From Perognathus longimembris pacificus (lineage: Eukaryota; Chordata; Mammalia; Rodentia; Heteromyidae): DNA of 64,000 bases. The stretch covers positions 42,025,562 through 42,089,561 of the forward strand of contig NC_063168.1 in the NCBI RefSeq assembly GCF_023159225.1, in the 5' to 3' direction. Position 1 is the first letter of the stretch, and each line of letters opens with the position of its first letter. This document shows positions 12,119 to 23,792 of the stretch, in pieces. The position numbers and the translations under genes were made by a program. The notes under the pieces were generated by a model. It was not told the DNA's origin. It ran no database searches and worked only from the letters and a program-made list of their open reading frames with translations.

Positions 12119-12383
12119 TATTTTTTGTTAGTGTTGGGACTTGAATGCAGGACCCAGATGCTGTCCCTCAGTTCTTTTGCTCTATGAGCCACAGCTCCAC
12201 TTCTGGTTTTCTGATGGTTAATTGGAAAATGGAGTCACAAGAATTTCCTGGCTTTTTTGGTAGTTTACTGGAGATAAGAGTCTACAGACTTTCCTGCCCA
12301 GGCTGGCTTAAAATAGCAATCCTCAGATCTCAGCCTCCTGAATGGCTAGGATTATAGGTGTGAGCCACTGGCACCGGGCTCAG
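12119..12383 (-). mobile_element. B1-ID hybrid SINE (type B), minus strand
   Basis: In reverse it reads 'gccagtggctcacacctata', 'atcctagccattcaggaggc', then the ID-like right half containing 'gtggctcatagagc'. The tail is replaced by the microsatellite at 11960-12118. Confidence 0.88.
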
Positions 12384-12659
12384 GAACTTTTTAAATAGAA
12401 GGTAATGAGGTCTGTTCAAAATTCTCTCTTTTCTGCTGTAAGAACAGAAAGGAAGCTAGAAACTCCTGCTCTTTCCTTTCTCATCCATCCATCACAGCAC
12501 AGAATGTAAAATAAATTCTTCTTCATTTTAAAGTACTCTATTCTATGTAAGTTAAATTAGCATGCCAATAAAGGCAGTATTAATTATATTCAAAATGTTT
12601 CCATTGACTTATTATTTGCCTAGAGAATATTTACATCTTATCTGAAAATTTCTACATAA

Positions 12660-13214
12660 GAAAGATAACCTCTTCAACAAATGGTGCAAGGGAAACTGGA
12701 TATCTTCATTGCAGAAAACTGAAGCTCAATCCTTATCTCTCTCTTTTCACCAGCATAAGTTCAAAATGGATGAAAGACCCCAATGCAAGAACAGAATCTA
12801 TGAAACTATTACAGGAAGAGGTAGGAAATATTAGGACTCCTTGGCATAGGTAGGAACTTCCTAAGAAAAGTTCCAAAGCACAGTAAATCAAAGAAGACTG
12901 CATTAAAGTAAAACATTTCTGTATGGAAAATGACATAGCCATCAAATTAAAAAAAAATGACAGATTTCACCAGCTACATATCCTACAATGGTCTAGTAGC
13001 TAGAATATAGAGAACTTTAAAAAAACAAAACAGCTAGTCCCTCAAACAATTAACAATCCAATTAATAAATGAGCTAACAGGCTAAAGAGAGACTTTTAGA
13101 AGAAGTAACCATGACAGACACATGAAACAATGTTGAATATCTCTTGTCAAATCTAAAGAACACAAAGATTTCATCTCACCCAAAACATCTCACCCCAAAT
13201 AAAATGGCCACTAT
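12660..13214 (+). mobile_element. L1 ORF2 3' part, segment 1
   Basis: 'ttcaacaaatggtgcaaggg', 'caaaatggatgaaagacccc', 'atgcaagaacagaatctatg' and 'gatttcatctcaccc' follow L1 ORF2 in order. There are many stops and gaps. The element is interrupted at about 13215 by another L1 3' end and resumes at about 13666. Confidence 0.85.
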
Positions 13215-13665
13215 GTGAAATTATTTCTTTTTTCTTTCCTTTTTCTTCGATATGGTTTACTGTATTTGACTTTGGTACCCTGGATATATATATATATATA
13301 TATGTATGTATACATGCATATATACATGTATACATGTATATATGCATGTATACATACATATATACATACATATATACATATATACACATATATACACATT
13401 TATCTGAATTAGGGACAAGAAGGGGAACATCAAAATGGATACACAAAGGATAAAAGGCAAAACAGTGGAACAGTGATGTAAGATAATATGTTGGAAATTA
13501 ACTGTACAACTTGAGGGAGGGGGATTGGCGAAGAGGGAGGGTGGGAAAAAATGAGGGAGGAGCTACCAAGTTTGACAAAAAATGTACTCACTACCTTACA
13601 TATGTAACTGTAACCCCTCTGTACATCAATGTGACAATAAAATTAAAATTAAAAAAGAAACATAA
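13215..13665 (+). mobile_element. L1 3' UTR copy nested inside an older L1
   Basis: It matches the 3' UTR family seen at 30880, 34640, 39335, 50875 and 56700: 'gatatggtttactgtatttg', 'actgtacaactt', 'aaaaatgagggaggag', 'accttacatatg', 'ctgtaacccctctgtaca', then the A-rich end 'caataaaattaaaattaaaa'. Its middle has been replaced or expanded by TA/CATG repeats (13284-13398). Confidence 0.82.
13284..13398. repeat. TA/CATA/CATG self-complementary microsatellite
   Basis: Mixed TATA, CATG and CATA units make the tract largely its own reverse complement. This is why both strands show Tyr/Ile/Met-rich frames. Confidence 0.9.
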
Positions 13666-14110
13666 AAAGAGAAAGTAAATAACAGACGCTGACAAGGATG
13701 TGGCCAAAAGTGTACCTTAACACACTGATGGTAGAAATATAAGCTTTTCAACTACTCTGGAAAGAAGTATGACATTTTTTCAGTAAAATAAACTTAGAAT
13801 TACACCATGATCCACTAATTCCTATCCTGGGCATTTATCCAAAAGAAAACAAATAAGGATACAATAAAGCTACCAGCACACACATGTTCATTGTACCACT
13901 ATTTGTATGGAATCAACCCAGAAAACTCCTCAGTAGACAGATGAATCAAGAAGATGTGGTATATATACAAAATAGATTTTACTTATCCATTAGACAGAAT
14001 GGTATTATATCATTTGTAAAGGAATGGAAAGACCTGGAAGAAATATGTTAAGTGAAGTAAGTCAGGCCCAGAATGACAGAAGTCTTTCTACCCTGTGATA
14101 TTAAGAATTA
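13666..14110 (+). mobile_element. L1 ORF2 C-terminal part, segment 2
   Basis: It continues the element broken at 13214: 'cagacgctgacaaggatgtg', 'ctactctggaaagaag', 'cctgggcatttatcc', 'aagaagatgtggtatatata', 'ggaatggaaagacctggaag', 'aagtgaagtaagtcaggccc'. It corresponds to the last ~150 codons of ORF2 in a decayed frame. Confidence 0.88.
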
Positions 14111-14529
14111 GTTTATAGTGCCAAAATCTTCCAAACAGATAGAGAATGAATGTCTTCAAAATTTAAATTAACATATTAAATAATAAAAATTGCTGCATTA
14201 TTTACAGTTTCTGACAGACTCCAATAATGCCAGATGCTAGAAACAAATGTATCTCAGTTGCTACTAAAAAGGCAAATTTTACATACACATAAAAAGACAA
14301 TATTATGAGACTGTAGTGTCACCTGTCAGAAATAATATCTAGATTGGAGTTTTCAGTAAACACTTGAGAGAAAGGGCAATCAGAATACAAGAGAAAGCAA
14401 AATTCATATGTTAATTCCTAATTTGAGAAATCAATAAAATGTATACATAAATTGATAAGTACTGTCTTCTATTGGTCACTAATTCCAAGGACTAGTTAGT
14501 AGTTAGTTTCTAAGTAAATGATTATAGGA

Positions 14530-15190
14530 CATTCTGGTACATGCTGTCTTCTTGGGATCCATTTGTTCTGGTAAGCCTCCGGCAAGCCCTTGCCCTGGAT
14601 AGCAACTCAGCAGGAGGCTCAGAGGCAACCACACTTCATTTAGAAACTTGCCAGATAATAACAGCCAGGAGTGTGATACTCACTGATAGGACAAGCACCA
14701 GGATACACATCTTCTTGAGAAATTTTTTTCTGGTAATAAGCAGCTTGCTGTAATTGGTCAGTGACTCTTTCGACATGCACTTCTGAACTTTCCACATTGG
14801 CTTCTATGCTATCAATCAGATCACCTTTGTCATGGATCATCATGGCCAAATCTTTAAATATCTGATTGACATCCAAAATGTCAGCCTCCAGCGCCGGATC
14901 GCTGTTTCCCTCTCTTTAATAAGTTCCAGTTCCTATTCAGTGATGGCTGCCTCGTTTTCCTGGCTCTGCATCTGGTTCCAGTCCTCATGGCTGTCAAATG
15001 AGATGAGCTGTTCTTTGTCTGTCTTTCGCAGCAAGACGCAACCCAGCTCTCGCTCTGGAAATACTGTCTATTTCCTTTTCAGATACCCTTCTCTGCACAG
15101 CCTGGAAGTTGTTCAAGACCATAGAGAAGTCATTCATGAGACGCTCCTTCTGAAGTTTCTGCTGGCGCTTGTAATCTCTGAAGGAATTGC
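14530..15190 (-). pseudogene. STX12: Syntaxin-12 processed pseudogene (5'-truncated)
   Basis: Read on the minus strand from about 15180, this translates to the C-terminal half of syntaxin-12, an endosomal Qa-SNARE. The N-terminal part begins near KRQQKLQKERLMNDFS and continues through NNFQAVQRRVSEKE to a SNARE helix containing [15 protein letters not shown] and [16 protein letters not shown]. After a frame change it reads [12 protein letters not shown], a hydrophobic tail anchor, and stops at 14636-14638. Breaks: a two-base loss near 15010, an in-frame TAG at 14933-14935, a one-base loss near 14890 and a two-base loss near 14718. Several exons of the parent lie fused without introns, so it is a retrocopy. 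No clear poly-A remains. The region 14530-14635 is taken as 3' UTR by inference. It lacks the N-terminal Habc half and cannot make a SNARE. Confidence 0.9.
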
Positions 15191-15364
15191 CATGTGGGAC
15201 AAAAATTGAACATGCGATTCAGATTAAATGAGTAGTATCTTATCTATTTGAGCTGGCCAGTTGCTAGGATTTGTGTTATAATCTGGGGTTAAAGTTTACT
15301 ATATTATCTGCTATTGTCTTCCACAGCAGTTCATCCTTGTACACACTAAACCATCCTGCTGCAC

Positions 15365-15616
15365 CTTCTCCCCCTTTTTCCAGGTCCTAGTGCTTGAATT
15401 AAGGGCCTGGGTGCTGTCCCTGAGCCTCTTTGTGCTCAAGGCTGGCACTCTACAACTTGAGCCACAGCATCACTTCCAGCTTTTTCTGAGTGGTTTATTG
15501 GAGATAAGAGTCTCAGGGACTTTTCTGCCTGGGTTGGCTTTGAAATACCATCCTCGGATCTCGACCTCCTGTGTGGCTGGGGTTATAGGCATGAGCCACC
15601 AGCACCTGGCTATGCT
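15365..15616 (-). mobile_element. B1-ID hybrid SINE (type B), minus strand
   Basis: 'ggctggcactctacaacttg' and 'gagccacagcatcacttcca' form the right half, then 'ttattggagataagagtctc' the linker, and 'gcatgagccaccagcacctg' the reversed B1-like head. The 81-codon frame over it is repeat-derived. Confidence 0.92.
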
Positions 15617-15797
15617 CCCTTTTAAAGGAGGTTAATTAAACTAGCATTGCTATACTCAATGAGGTCCATCTTCTACCTGTCTGCACAGACCAGGAGAATT
15701 AGACATAGCATGCTTTTGAAAGGCAAATAGGAGTTGTTTAGGATGATTTGATCTTTTTGTCATCTTGTTCCCTGTAGCCCTAACATTCCTGGTGAAT

Positions 15798-15840
15798 GAT
15801 GAGTCATCCTGTTAGAAAGCTGCTGCTGACCCTATAAAAG
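15798..15840 (+). promoter_or_regulatory. Possible AP-1 site and TATA box
   Basis: GATGAGTCATC (15798-15808) holds a consensus AP-1 site. TATAAAAG (15833-15840) lies about 25 bp further on. No ORF, exon or LTR boundary was found downstream, so this may be chance or the core of an unrecognised LTR. Confidence 0.25.
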
Positions 15841-16204
15841 TTGCTGGGCAATTGAAAGCAGGAAGATTTTAAAAGTCAGACTACATTTGGGTTTAAGACT
15901 TAGTTTTGTGAATCTGGTGATAAAGCAAAGAAAGGTTCATTTTTGTAAATAATACTGGTTTAATGGTGTTAGATTTATCCTAATTTACGAACAAGAAGTT
16001 ACTCTCTCTGGGCATAGTTTTAGACAAAGTTTCAATAAAAGATTGATGTCTTGTAATATAAAAAAAAAAGAATTAGCTTATAAACGTATCAGTAAATATT
16101 TTGGGTGGTATGCAAGTGTATACAAATGTATTAACTTATACATGGTAGATTCAAGGGAGAACTCAAGTAGTGTAATTCTTTAGAAAGACAGTCTCAGTTC
16201 AATA

Positions 16205-16490
16205 TAATAAATACCAGGAAGCTGGTACTTGGAAGGGGTAGGTGGGGTCAAGGGAAGAGAGGTACAGAAATGAAGAGGAGAATGTAGGAGAATCATTGAG
16301 TCAAGAATTCGATGCATAGTATATAAAATTAATAAGAGTGAGGGAAGGGGTGTGCTGAAGAGGATGGATGAAAATTTTGAAAGAGTGTCTTTGATCAGGG
16401 TGTTTTATATTCATAAACTGCTTGGTTGAATGACAACTCCTTTGTACAGCTTCTTAAATGTAATAAAAATAAAGAAAATACAATTTTAGT
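16205..16490 (+). mobile_element. Possible older L1 3' UTR
   Basis: The segment is purine-rich ('aggtggggtcaagggaagag', 'gagggaaggggtgtgc') and ends 'caactcctttgtacagcttc' then 'aatgtaataaaaataaag'. This is the usual build of a rodent L1 3' end with an A-rich tail. The assignment is by pattern only. Confidence 0.45.
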
Positions 16491-16499
16491 AACGTTATT

Positions 16500-18685
16500 T
16501 GTGATATCATGCAAAGTAATATAATTTACAGTTCCATAAGATTAAGTAACTTATATAATGCACATTTAAATTTTTCTGGAAAGGAAAATTACAAAGTTGT
16601 TTAAAGTCTTTTACACTGTTTTTGAAATGTGAAGCTGTTCTTGGCATTGAAAGACATATACTCAAAAAAATACCTGACATTTTATTGCTATATGAATTTA
16701 AATAGGTCCCAGTCCCTTTCTTTTTGTAAATCATGGAGAAAATGATATGAGACCTAAATACCAGGTGGTTTTCTGTGAGAATCAAATATAAAATTCTACG
16801 AGAAATTGGGTGCAACATGAACTACCATTATTCACTCAGTAATCTTGCCATTATTGAGTTAGAAAAGACATGTAAAGTCTTTTCCACGTATTTTACTTGA
16901 ATGAAAATAAGCATCTTGTCTCTGATTTCCCACAAACTCCTATCAGTCTTTATGGAGTCTCACCTGGGTGGTGTTCATTTGCTCAATAACAAGTCTGCAC
17001 ATGTTCTGTTTACTGCTCTTCATCATGCCTAACCATAGTCTCTACTGACAAAGTTCCATTGAACATGAATGTACCTTCTTGCTTTGAAGCTAAGTATCCT
17101 AGCATTACTGAGTTTGTCACAAGAACTTGGATTAAACACACACATCTTGCTATTTCTGTACTAACATTTAACTCCTTGTTCTTAAGTATAGATATCACTC
17201 AGAATCTTTAAAAGGAGTTCATAACATGGTGCCTTCTTAAAATCCTAAAGTTTAGAATTTGAAGTTTGTCCCACAAAAAGTAGACAGGGTAATGATTCCA
17301 CAGTTTTCATTACCTCCTTCCTTTTGAGATACCACCAGTTAGGTGTGCCCTAAAATAAATGTATATATGCATACAGATCAGAAGTACTTTAGATAAAGAC
17401 TAATATGTGAAATATTATTTTTTACAGGCAATAGAATCCAGAACCCTTTGTATGTTAGTCTAAAGGCCTTACGACATAAACTATGTTTCCATCCTGTAAC
17501 TGATGTAGTAAGCAAGTATTCTAATCAGAATTTTATCAAAATGTGATGGAATCAAGGGAAGAAATGAAAGTAAGTTGAGCAAAGGTTTCGTTTCAGCAGA
17601 TTCCCAGCCTCTTGGTGATTAAACCGTGGACCCACTGTGTGAGCTCCCTATTTTGGCTAAAAGCAAGGAGCTATCCCGCTCCTACTGTATCCATCACTCT
17701 CTAAAAGTTGCCTCACAGTGAGGCAAACACCTAGGAACTTCTGTATATGTGGAGAAAATAGTTAAAAAATTTGTAGGGAATGTTACACAGGAGTGCAGCA
17801 TTAGAAGCAAAACAAGGACATGTATCCAAAATTGACACAGAATATTCACTAACAACTTTTTGTGAGTCCCTGGAAATTCCCTTGAGTAAAAGAAGTAAAA
17901 ATCTCTGTGCATGCACTGAATTTAAAATGACAAGTTGTTCTTCTTAAAGCCACCTATCATTTGTCTTGGAACCATGGCCTAAGACACTGTTATACAAGAT
18001 GTAAACCGACTTTGGGGCTTCAACTTGTAGTTAATTTCTATGTAAATTGCATAGTTTTTTTTTTAATAGTTTTTGTTGGTCAGTAAAATTTACTGGGAAA
18101 GACTACTGCCCAAGTTGGTAAATGCAGTGGAAGACACATGCATCCAAGTAATTTCTTTATCTTACTTTCCCTCCACATTTATCATCCAAGGTGAAGGTTC
18201 CTAATAGTTTACCTAAGAAAATAACTGATTTCTACTTATCATTTGTGTTTATTAGTGACTATTATGTGGATGTATTTGAGCATTCACCATTTATTTTCTA
18301 CGAAAATAAATCATAGTATTTCAGTACATTTAATGCTAAATAGTCTAATATTTCCTTCAACTCCTTGGGGTTGTTGAGGCATTAGTAAAGAAACTAATGA
18401 ATGGTTAATAGGCTATATGTTAGTCTTAGTTCTTAAAGAAGCTCCATATGCCATGACCAGATGAAATAAATATTCTTAACTCATACTTCAACATAGCCAG
18501 TTGTTAGTGGAATGAGAGAATTTTAGGTTACATTATAAAGTGCTGTTTGATAGGCTAAAACTGGCCCTTTGTATTTTAAACACTGGCTATGAATGCCTAC
18601 AATTTGTTATTCAAATAATGACTTTACGCATTCTTAGTTGTTGTCTTTTTTTTTGTTTTTTTTTAAAGAATCCAGTTATAAATAG
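16500..18685. other. No recognised gene
   Basis: About 2.2 kb without a repeat I can name. The frames at 16507-16818, 17010-17198 and 17694-17916 (minus) have no domain, no recognisable homologue and ordinary AT-rich composition. Confidence 0.45.
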
Positions 18686-18689
18686 AATG

Positions 18690-18928
18690 GGTTGCCAGGT
18701 TTATGGTTCATACCTTAGTTACTTAGGAGGCTGCTGAGATCATAGGATCATGGTTCAATGCCAGCTGATGCAGGAATGTCCATGAGACTCTGTTCTCACA
18801 TTAACCTCCAAAACAGCTGGAAGTGGAGCTGTGTCACAAAGTGGTAAAGTTCTAGCCTTGAGCAAAAAAGGTCGGGGATAGAGCCAGGCCCTGAGTTCAA
18901 GTACCAGAACTGGTGTTACCCCAACCTC
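18690..18928 (+). mobile_element. B1-ID hybrid SINE (type B)
   Basis: 'ccaggtttatggttcatacc', 'ttagttacttaggaggctgc', 'gatcatggttcaatgccagc', then the right half 'gctggaagtggagctgtg' and 'gccctgagttcaagtacc'. Diverged. Confidence 0.85.
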
Positions 18929-18934
18929 CCCCTA

Positions 18935-19525
18935 GAAAGATTATTTTCCCATTTTCTCTGTACAATTAGAAACCACTGAGACCAGAAGAAAGAGTATCTT
19001 CCTGTATTCAGTGATTCTTGGCTTGCTTTCAAGCAATATCATTTAGCATTAAGCAACACTATAGGAAGCACAGGAGTAGTAGAATAGCAGAGAGCAAAGT
19101 TAGAAAGGACTTCACAGTTTAAGTCAAAATGCCACCTTCCTGGCTTGAGAAAATACCTGACTGTTTTGAAGCCATTAAATGCTAACAAAACAGAAATGTG
19201 TGTGGTATATCAAAGAACACTTTAGCTTTCAGTAGATTTTTTTAAAAAATATATAGTAAATCCATTTGTAAATAGTCACTTGGAAGAGATTGGGAAAAAA
19301 ATGGGTCTTGCCAAGAAAAGACAATGAGTCATAAAAATACACTTAGGAGTGATTTTCAGATATAGTCTGAAAAGAAATAACTGCACAGAAACATCATTTC
19401 TGAAAAGTGGAAAGATAAAAATTGAGATGGCACAAATCAGTCATAAGCCTGTTTTATGTTGTTGTTATTTTTTTGTCTTCCTAGTATTTAGGGTGAAAGT
19501 TGAACAGTATTACATGTTGCCCTGC
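18935..19525. other. No recognised gene
   Basis: An AT-rich stretch. The 158-codon frame starting at 19349 runs into the SINE at 19531 and is not a gene. Confidence 0.45.
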
Positions 19526-19530
19526 TGGGG

Positions 19531-19747
19531 TTTATTTATTTATTTATTTTGCCAGTCCTGGGGCTTGAACTCAGGGCCTGAGCACTGTCACTGGCTTCTT
19601 TTTTTTTTTTTTTGCTCAAGGCTAGTACTCTGCCGCTTAAGCAACAGCACCACTTCTGGATTTTTCTATATATGTGGTGCTAAGGAATTGAATCCAGAGC
19701 TTCGTGTATGCGAGGCACGCACTTTACCAATAGGCCATATTCCCAGT
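19531..19747 (-). mobile_element. ID-dimer SINE (type A), minus strand, with internal T-run
   Basis: A TTTA tail, then 'gccagtcctggggcttgaac', a 15-T run expanded inside the element (about 19599-19613), 'gctagtactctgccgcttaa' and 'gccatattcccag'. Confidence 0.92.
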
Positions 19748-19969
19748 CTCAACCTGTTGTGTTTTCTTTTTAATTTAATTTTCTCTCAATTTGTGTTGAC
19801 TATTCTAGTAATATTGCTTATATAGTATTTTTTATTAACATCTCCTCTCCTCTTATAATGAGATGTACTCCGTGTTTATAATGAGAAGTTACTGACATTG
19901 GGGAAAATGTAATGTTTCATTAGGACAAAGAATGTCTTGAGAATAACAAGAATTCTTATTTGAACACAG

Positions 19970-20310
19970 TGGGATGGAAAATCAATACAGAAGTATATCA
20001 CAGGAGACAATTTAGAAACTACTTTTTCTGCACTGGAGATGACATAGGGGTGAAGAGAATATCTTCAATTCTTCTAGGATGTAAACAGATTGTGTGTCCT
20101 AAATCAGGGAAGTGGAATTATTTTTGTGCATGTGAGCATTGTAATCTCACAGTCACCAGGATTGCCAAAACATGAGCTCCAATCCAAGCGATTATATCCT
20201 GACATCCTTTGGCATAGCTTAAAATTAATAAAAGTAATTTAAACATGATATGTAATGTAATGTAATTTAAATATTATCTTACTGTTCCAGAGAATTGGCT
20301 TATAATCTAA
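19970..20310. other. Unassigned segment
   Basis: No repeat was recognised. A 71-codon frame at 19960-20175 resembles nothing I know. Confidence 0.4.
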
Positions 20311-20315
20311 AGTGG

Positions 20316-20345
20316 ATATATATATATATGTATATATGTATATAT
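20316..20345. repeat. (TA)n/(TATG)n microsatellite
   Basis: A short alternating TA tract. Confidence 0.9.
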
Positions 20346-20349
20346 TTCT

Positions 20350-20920
20350 CCAAAGAGTGGAATTGAAATAACACAAATTACCTGGATTATCTCTCTCTGA
20401 GAAAGTTTGTAGCTGCCAGGCAGTGTGGGAAATCACTCAAGCTGATGCCAGGATGCTCCATAAACCTAACAATAAACAGAACCTCAAGGTATTGCCACCA
20501 TTGAATATATTTCTCACTACTGCACTCTGGTCACATATTTTGGCGTGAAAATCATTATTCCTTTTCATATATGGGTGTCGGCATAATGAAAATAGATGGG
20601 AGATATTTCTTTTCCTGAAGCTTAGCTTTACGTTCTGTATATTTTATAGGTTCATAGCTTTCTTGTATGGATTTCTACACTTTTACTTCGGCATGAGACA
20701 TTCTTAGAATTAATAGTATATTTAACACTTTGATTCTTTCAGAATGAAAAAGTAGATTAATTTCGAGTCAAATAATTTTAAAATATAAATAAAAAGTAAC
20801 AGTAATGAATATATCATTACTCGGCTTCTATCAGTAGCTTTGCTGTTGTAGATTAATAACAGTGGACTATGATAACCGAGTATTATGATGGGTCTTAAAT
20901 GCCTCACAGTCTTGATTACC
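20350..20920. other. No recognised gene
   Basis: AT-rich, with only short frames. Confidence 0.4.
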
Positions 20921-20924
20921 ATCA

Positions 20925-21410
20925 TATGGCACTACTGAGATGTGTGAAATTGGTAGGTAGTAGGGTGTTATAGGACTTGAAATTAGGGCAATGACACTGT
21001 TCCTGAGCTCTTTTTGCTGAAGGCTAGCACTCTACCACTTGAGAAACAGTGCCACTTCCAGCTTTTTCTACTGGTGTGATACTGAGGATTTGAACCGGAG
21101 GCTTCACACACACTAGGCAAGCACGCTACCACTGAGCACCCAGCCCCTCAGTCTCTCTTTGTCCATCTGTTTTTCTTTCCTTTCCCCTTTTGATTTTTAC
21201 CTGCCCTGGATGAATAGCGTTGCTGATCACATGTTCTCAGCCACAATGTTCTGTTTCACCACAGACCCAATGTTACAGAGATAACAAACTATGAACTGAA
21301 ACATCTGAAATCCCAGACTGAAAATGCTTGAGCCAAAATAAATCTGTCATCCTGATAAGATTGTTATCTTGGGTGTTTTCTCACTGCAGTAGAAATGTGA
21401 TGTGCTGACA
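20925..21410 (+). mobile_element. MaLR (ERVL-like) LTR, split by a SINE
   Basis: After the SINE the sequence follows a MaLR LTR 3' half: 'tgttctgtttcaccacagac', 'actatgaactgaaacatctg', 'gagccaaaataaatctgtca' with the AATAAA signal, and an end like 'ctcactgcagtagaaatg'. The left part (20925-20964) is a weak match to the LTR middle. Confidence 0.7.
20965..21147 (-). mobile_element. ID-dimer SINE (type A), old, inside the MaLR LTR
   Basis: 'ctagcactctaccacttgag', 'gccacttccagctttttcta' and 'gctaccactgagcacccagc' in reverse SINE order. The T-run at the tail end is lost. Confidence 0.85.
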
Positions 21411-21414
21411 TGTA

Positions 21415-22380
21415 CAAACTTTGTTTATGTACAAACTATAATCTAGGAGTTATTGACAAAGAAAAGGTTAATGATACTAAAGAAAAGAGGTGATTATTTT
21501 AATGAATCAATAGGCTAATATTTGTATGATGATTAATAAATTATATTTGTTTCTATCATCCAAATACAAGTGAAAAATCACAGTTTGTGGCAGAACCTGG
21601 TGGCATCAATACAAAGTGGATTATACATGGCTTTCTTGATATTGAGATTAACAACCTGTCCTCAGGATCCCATATTACAAGGAAGAAGGTGTGTTATGAT
21701 GACTTTTACATAAAATGAAAGAAAAATCACCATACTTCGTAAAGAAAATAAGGCTGTATATAAATAAGAGAAATAAATTGAGTACAATCAAAAGAAGTGG
21801 GGGATTTTCTTCTATGTTATAGGATGTAAAATAAATCTTAAAGTACAATAAGGGTTTGAAAACTCAAAAAGGGAGAAATAAAGTATTCTTGTAATGCCAT
21901 TAAAATAAGCTCTTCTGTATAGCTCAGAATATTCATGAACATTGTTGAGAATGGCAAAAAGAACAATTTGTTAAGAGTTGTCTACATTAAGCCTGAGAAG
22001 CAAAGCTATAATGCTAGGTAATAACAAACAGAGTAACAAGTTGAGTGACAGTAGGTGAAGAGATGGAAAAATTTGAGCAAGGGTGAGGAAGTATAAAGAA
22101 GTTATTTGTGGAAGGTTTTTATAAAGGAATGTATTGGGGAGATTAGAGATATGAGAAGCAGAGACAAATATTTCATGAGCAATTAAACTATCACACATAA
22201 CTTAAAATATGTACAAAATATGTAAAATATGTTTAAGAAGAAAGAAATGTTAACTACTTTGATACCTAAGGTATCATCTATAAGTTTGCATCATGAGACA
22301 GTATCCTATAACTGATGTAATTAAAATAATAAATATGAATAAAATTTTAAAATAGGAAATATATTTCTGTTATCATTATT
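21415..22380. other. No recognised gene
   Basis: AT-rich with short frames only (for example 21971-22198, minus, Leu-rich, no homologue recognised). Confidence 0.45.
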
Positions 22381-22384
22381 ATAG

Positions 22385-22765
22385 ATTGTTGCCATTTGAA
22401 TATTTGAGCTCTTCTAAGTTTTTGTTGAACTTCACCTGTCACTATAAATAGTATAATATATTTATAATATATGATATGACAATATGATATATAGAAGAGG
22501 TGTGATATTTAAGAAAGTTTAAGTCTACATGAATATACCAATGCCCTTACTATGGGAGTTGGTGTGTCCTCTCTTCTCACATCCTCTCTCTGCCCTTTTT
22601 CACTTGATGTTACTGCTCAGAAGAAGGCCCTAGTCAGAAGCCAGCTCCTGGACCTTTAACTTCTCATCAATCAGAACCCTGCTCCAGTAAAGTTCTACTT
22701 TTTAAACATTATTTACTCCTGTGTTCTAGTACAATAGCAAAAGTGGACAAGGACCCAGACTAATT
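22385..22765 (+). mobile_element. Degenerate MaLR LTR
   Basis: The start resembles a MaLR LTR head ('gccatttgaatatttgagct', 'tttttgttgaacttcacctg'). An AT-rich stretch interrupts it. The end resembles the LTR 3' part ('catcctctctctgccc', 'ctccagtaaagttctacttt', 'gttctagtacaatagcaaaa'). Confidence 0.55.
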
Positions 22766-23109
22766 TAGTATAACTTACTAATTTTGATAAATATTCATTT
22801 CATAAAACATTTTTACATGGAATCAATTCTTGAAACTTTTTGCAACAATTTGTATAGCTTGAAATGGATGGTTTTTTCTATTAGTTTTTCAAGTTTTGTT
22901 TAATGTTTCTGAAATAATATTAAAACATTGTTGATCATATTTTATAAAATATGAATAGTACTTTTTAAGCAGCTGGTTTATATATGTGTAAATATTTATT
23001 ATTGGATTAATATTCCATAATGTATGCAAATCACTTATATCAAAGTACATTATCATCTTTATATTTTCAAGTTTTACTATTTTCCTTTCAATTTTTGGTT
23101 AAAAATATA

Positions 23110-23345
23110 CATTGTCAAAATCTGCGGGGAGGAGGGTGGAACCAAAGGAAAGAGGAATGGTGGGTGAATACAATCACAGTTGTACGATTGTATTCAGTGC
23201 AGACATGTGAAAACAGAACTAGGACAATTGAAGTGATGGATGGAACTGAGATGGATGAGGGAGAATGATGGAATGGTTGACATAAGTCAAGATGCATTGT
23301 ACACATAATTGACGTGTTGAATTGAAACTGAATTGTATAGCTATT
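23110..23345 (+). mobile_element. L1-type 3' UTR, subfamily 2
   Basis: A G/A-rich block ('gcggggaggagggtggaacc') and the closing 'gtcaagatgcattgtacaca' match, in opposite orientation, the segment at 28610-28810. It ends in an A-rich stretch before a TCTA repeat. L1 origin is inferred from structure. Confidence 0.55.
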
Positions 23346-23374
23346 TAAAGATAAAAGTTAAAGTTATTTAAAAG

Positions 23375-23401
23375 ATCTATCTATCTATCTATCTATATAT
23401 A
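23375..23401. repeat. (TCTA)n microsatellite
   Basis: About six tetranucleotide units followed by TATA. Confidence 0.92.
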
Positions 23402-23404
23402 TGC

Positions 23405-23790
23405 ATTGTTTACACGTCTCTGTTTTTTATTCCCACAGTTACAAAACTTATTTGTAATTATAAACAGATTCAATGTTTGCTGTCTCTTCTTTAACAACAT
23501 TTTGGTCTATAGAATGTTAATAGTTACTTTTTAAACATTCAAAGGTACATTTTCATTGAAGTCTACCTGTGCTAAACTTTTCTTCATTTTAAAATTATTC
23601 CAGACAAATGTTCTGCCAGTTGAGATATACACTCCTTCTCTCTACAATGTACTTCTAAGGGATGTACATTCTGAAATTCTAAGACAATGAGACCATATGT
23701 TAATTATCCTTCCTTAATTGTCATAGGTCACATTTGTCTAATTTTCACCAATTTCATCAACCTGACTGATTATTCAGCTATTAGGTAAAT
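23405..23790. other. No recognised feature
   Basis: AT-rich sequence with no ORF of note. Confidence 0.4.
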
Positions 23791-23792
23791 GG

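Noticed and set aside
13171..13460. Tyr/Ile/Met-rich frames on both strands, as a membrane microprotein
   Set aside because: They come from a self-complementary TA/CATG repeat inside an L1 UTR.
14832..15209. 125-codon plus-strand frame
   Set aside because: It is the antisense of the syntaxin-12 retrocopy on the minus strand.
19349..19825. Longest frame in the window (158 codons)
   Set aside because: More than 40% of it is a reversed ID-dimer SINE with an expanded T-run. The rest shows no recognisable protein.
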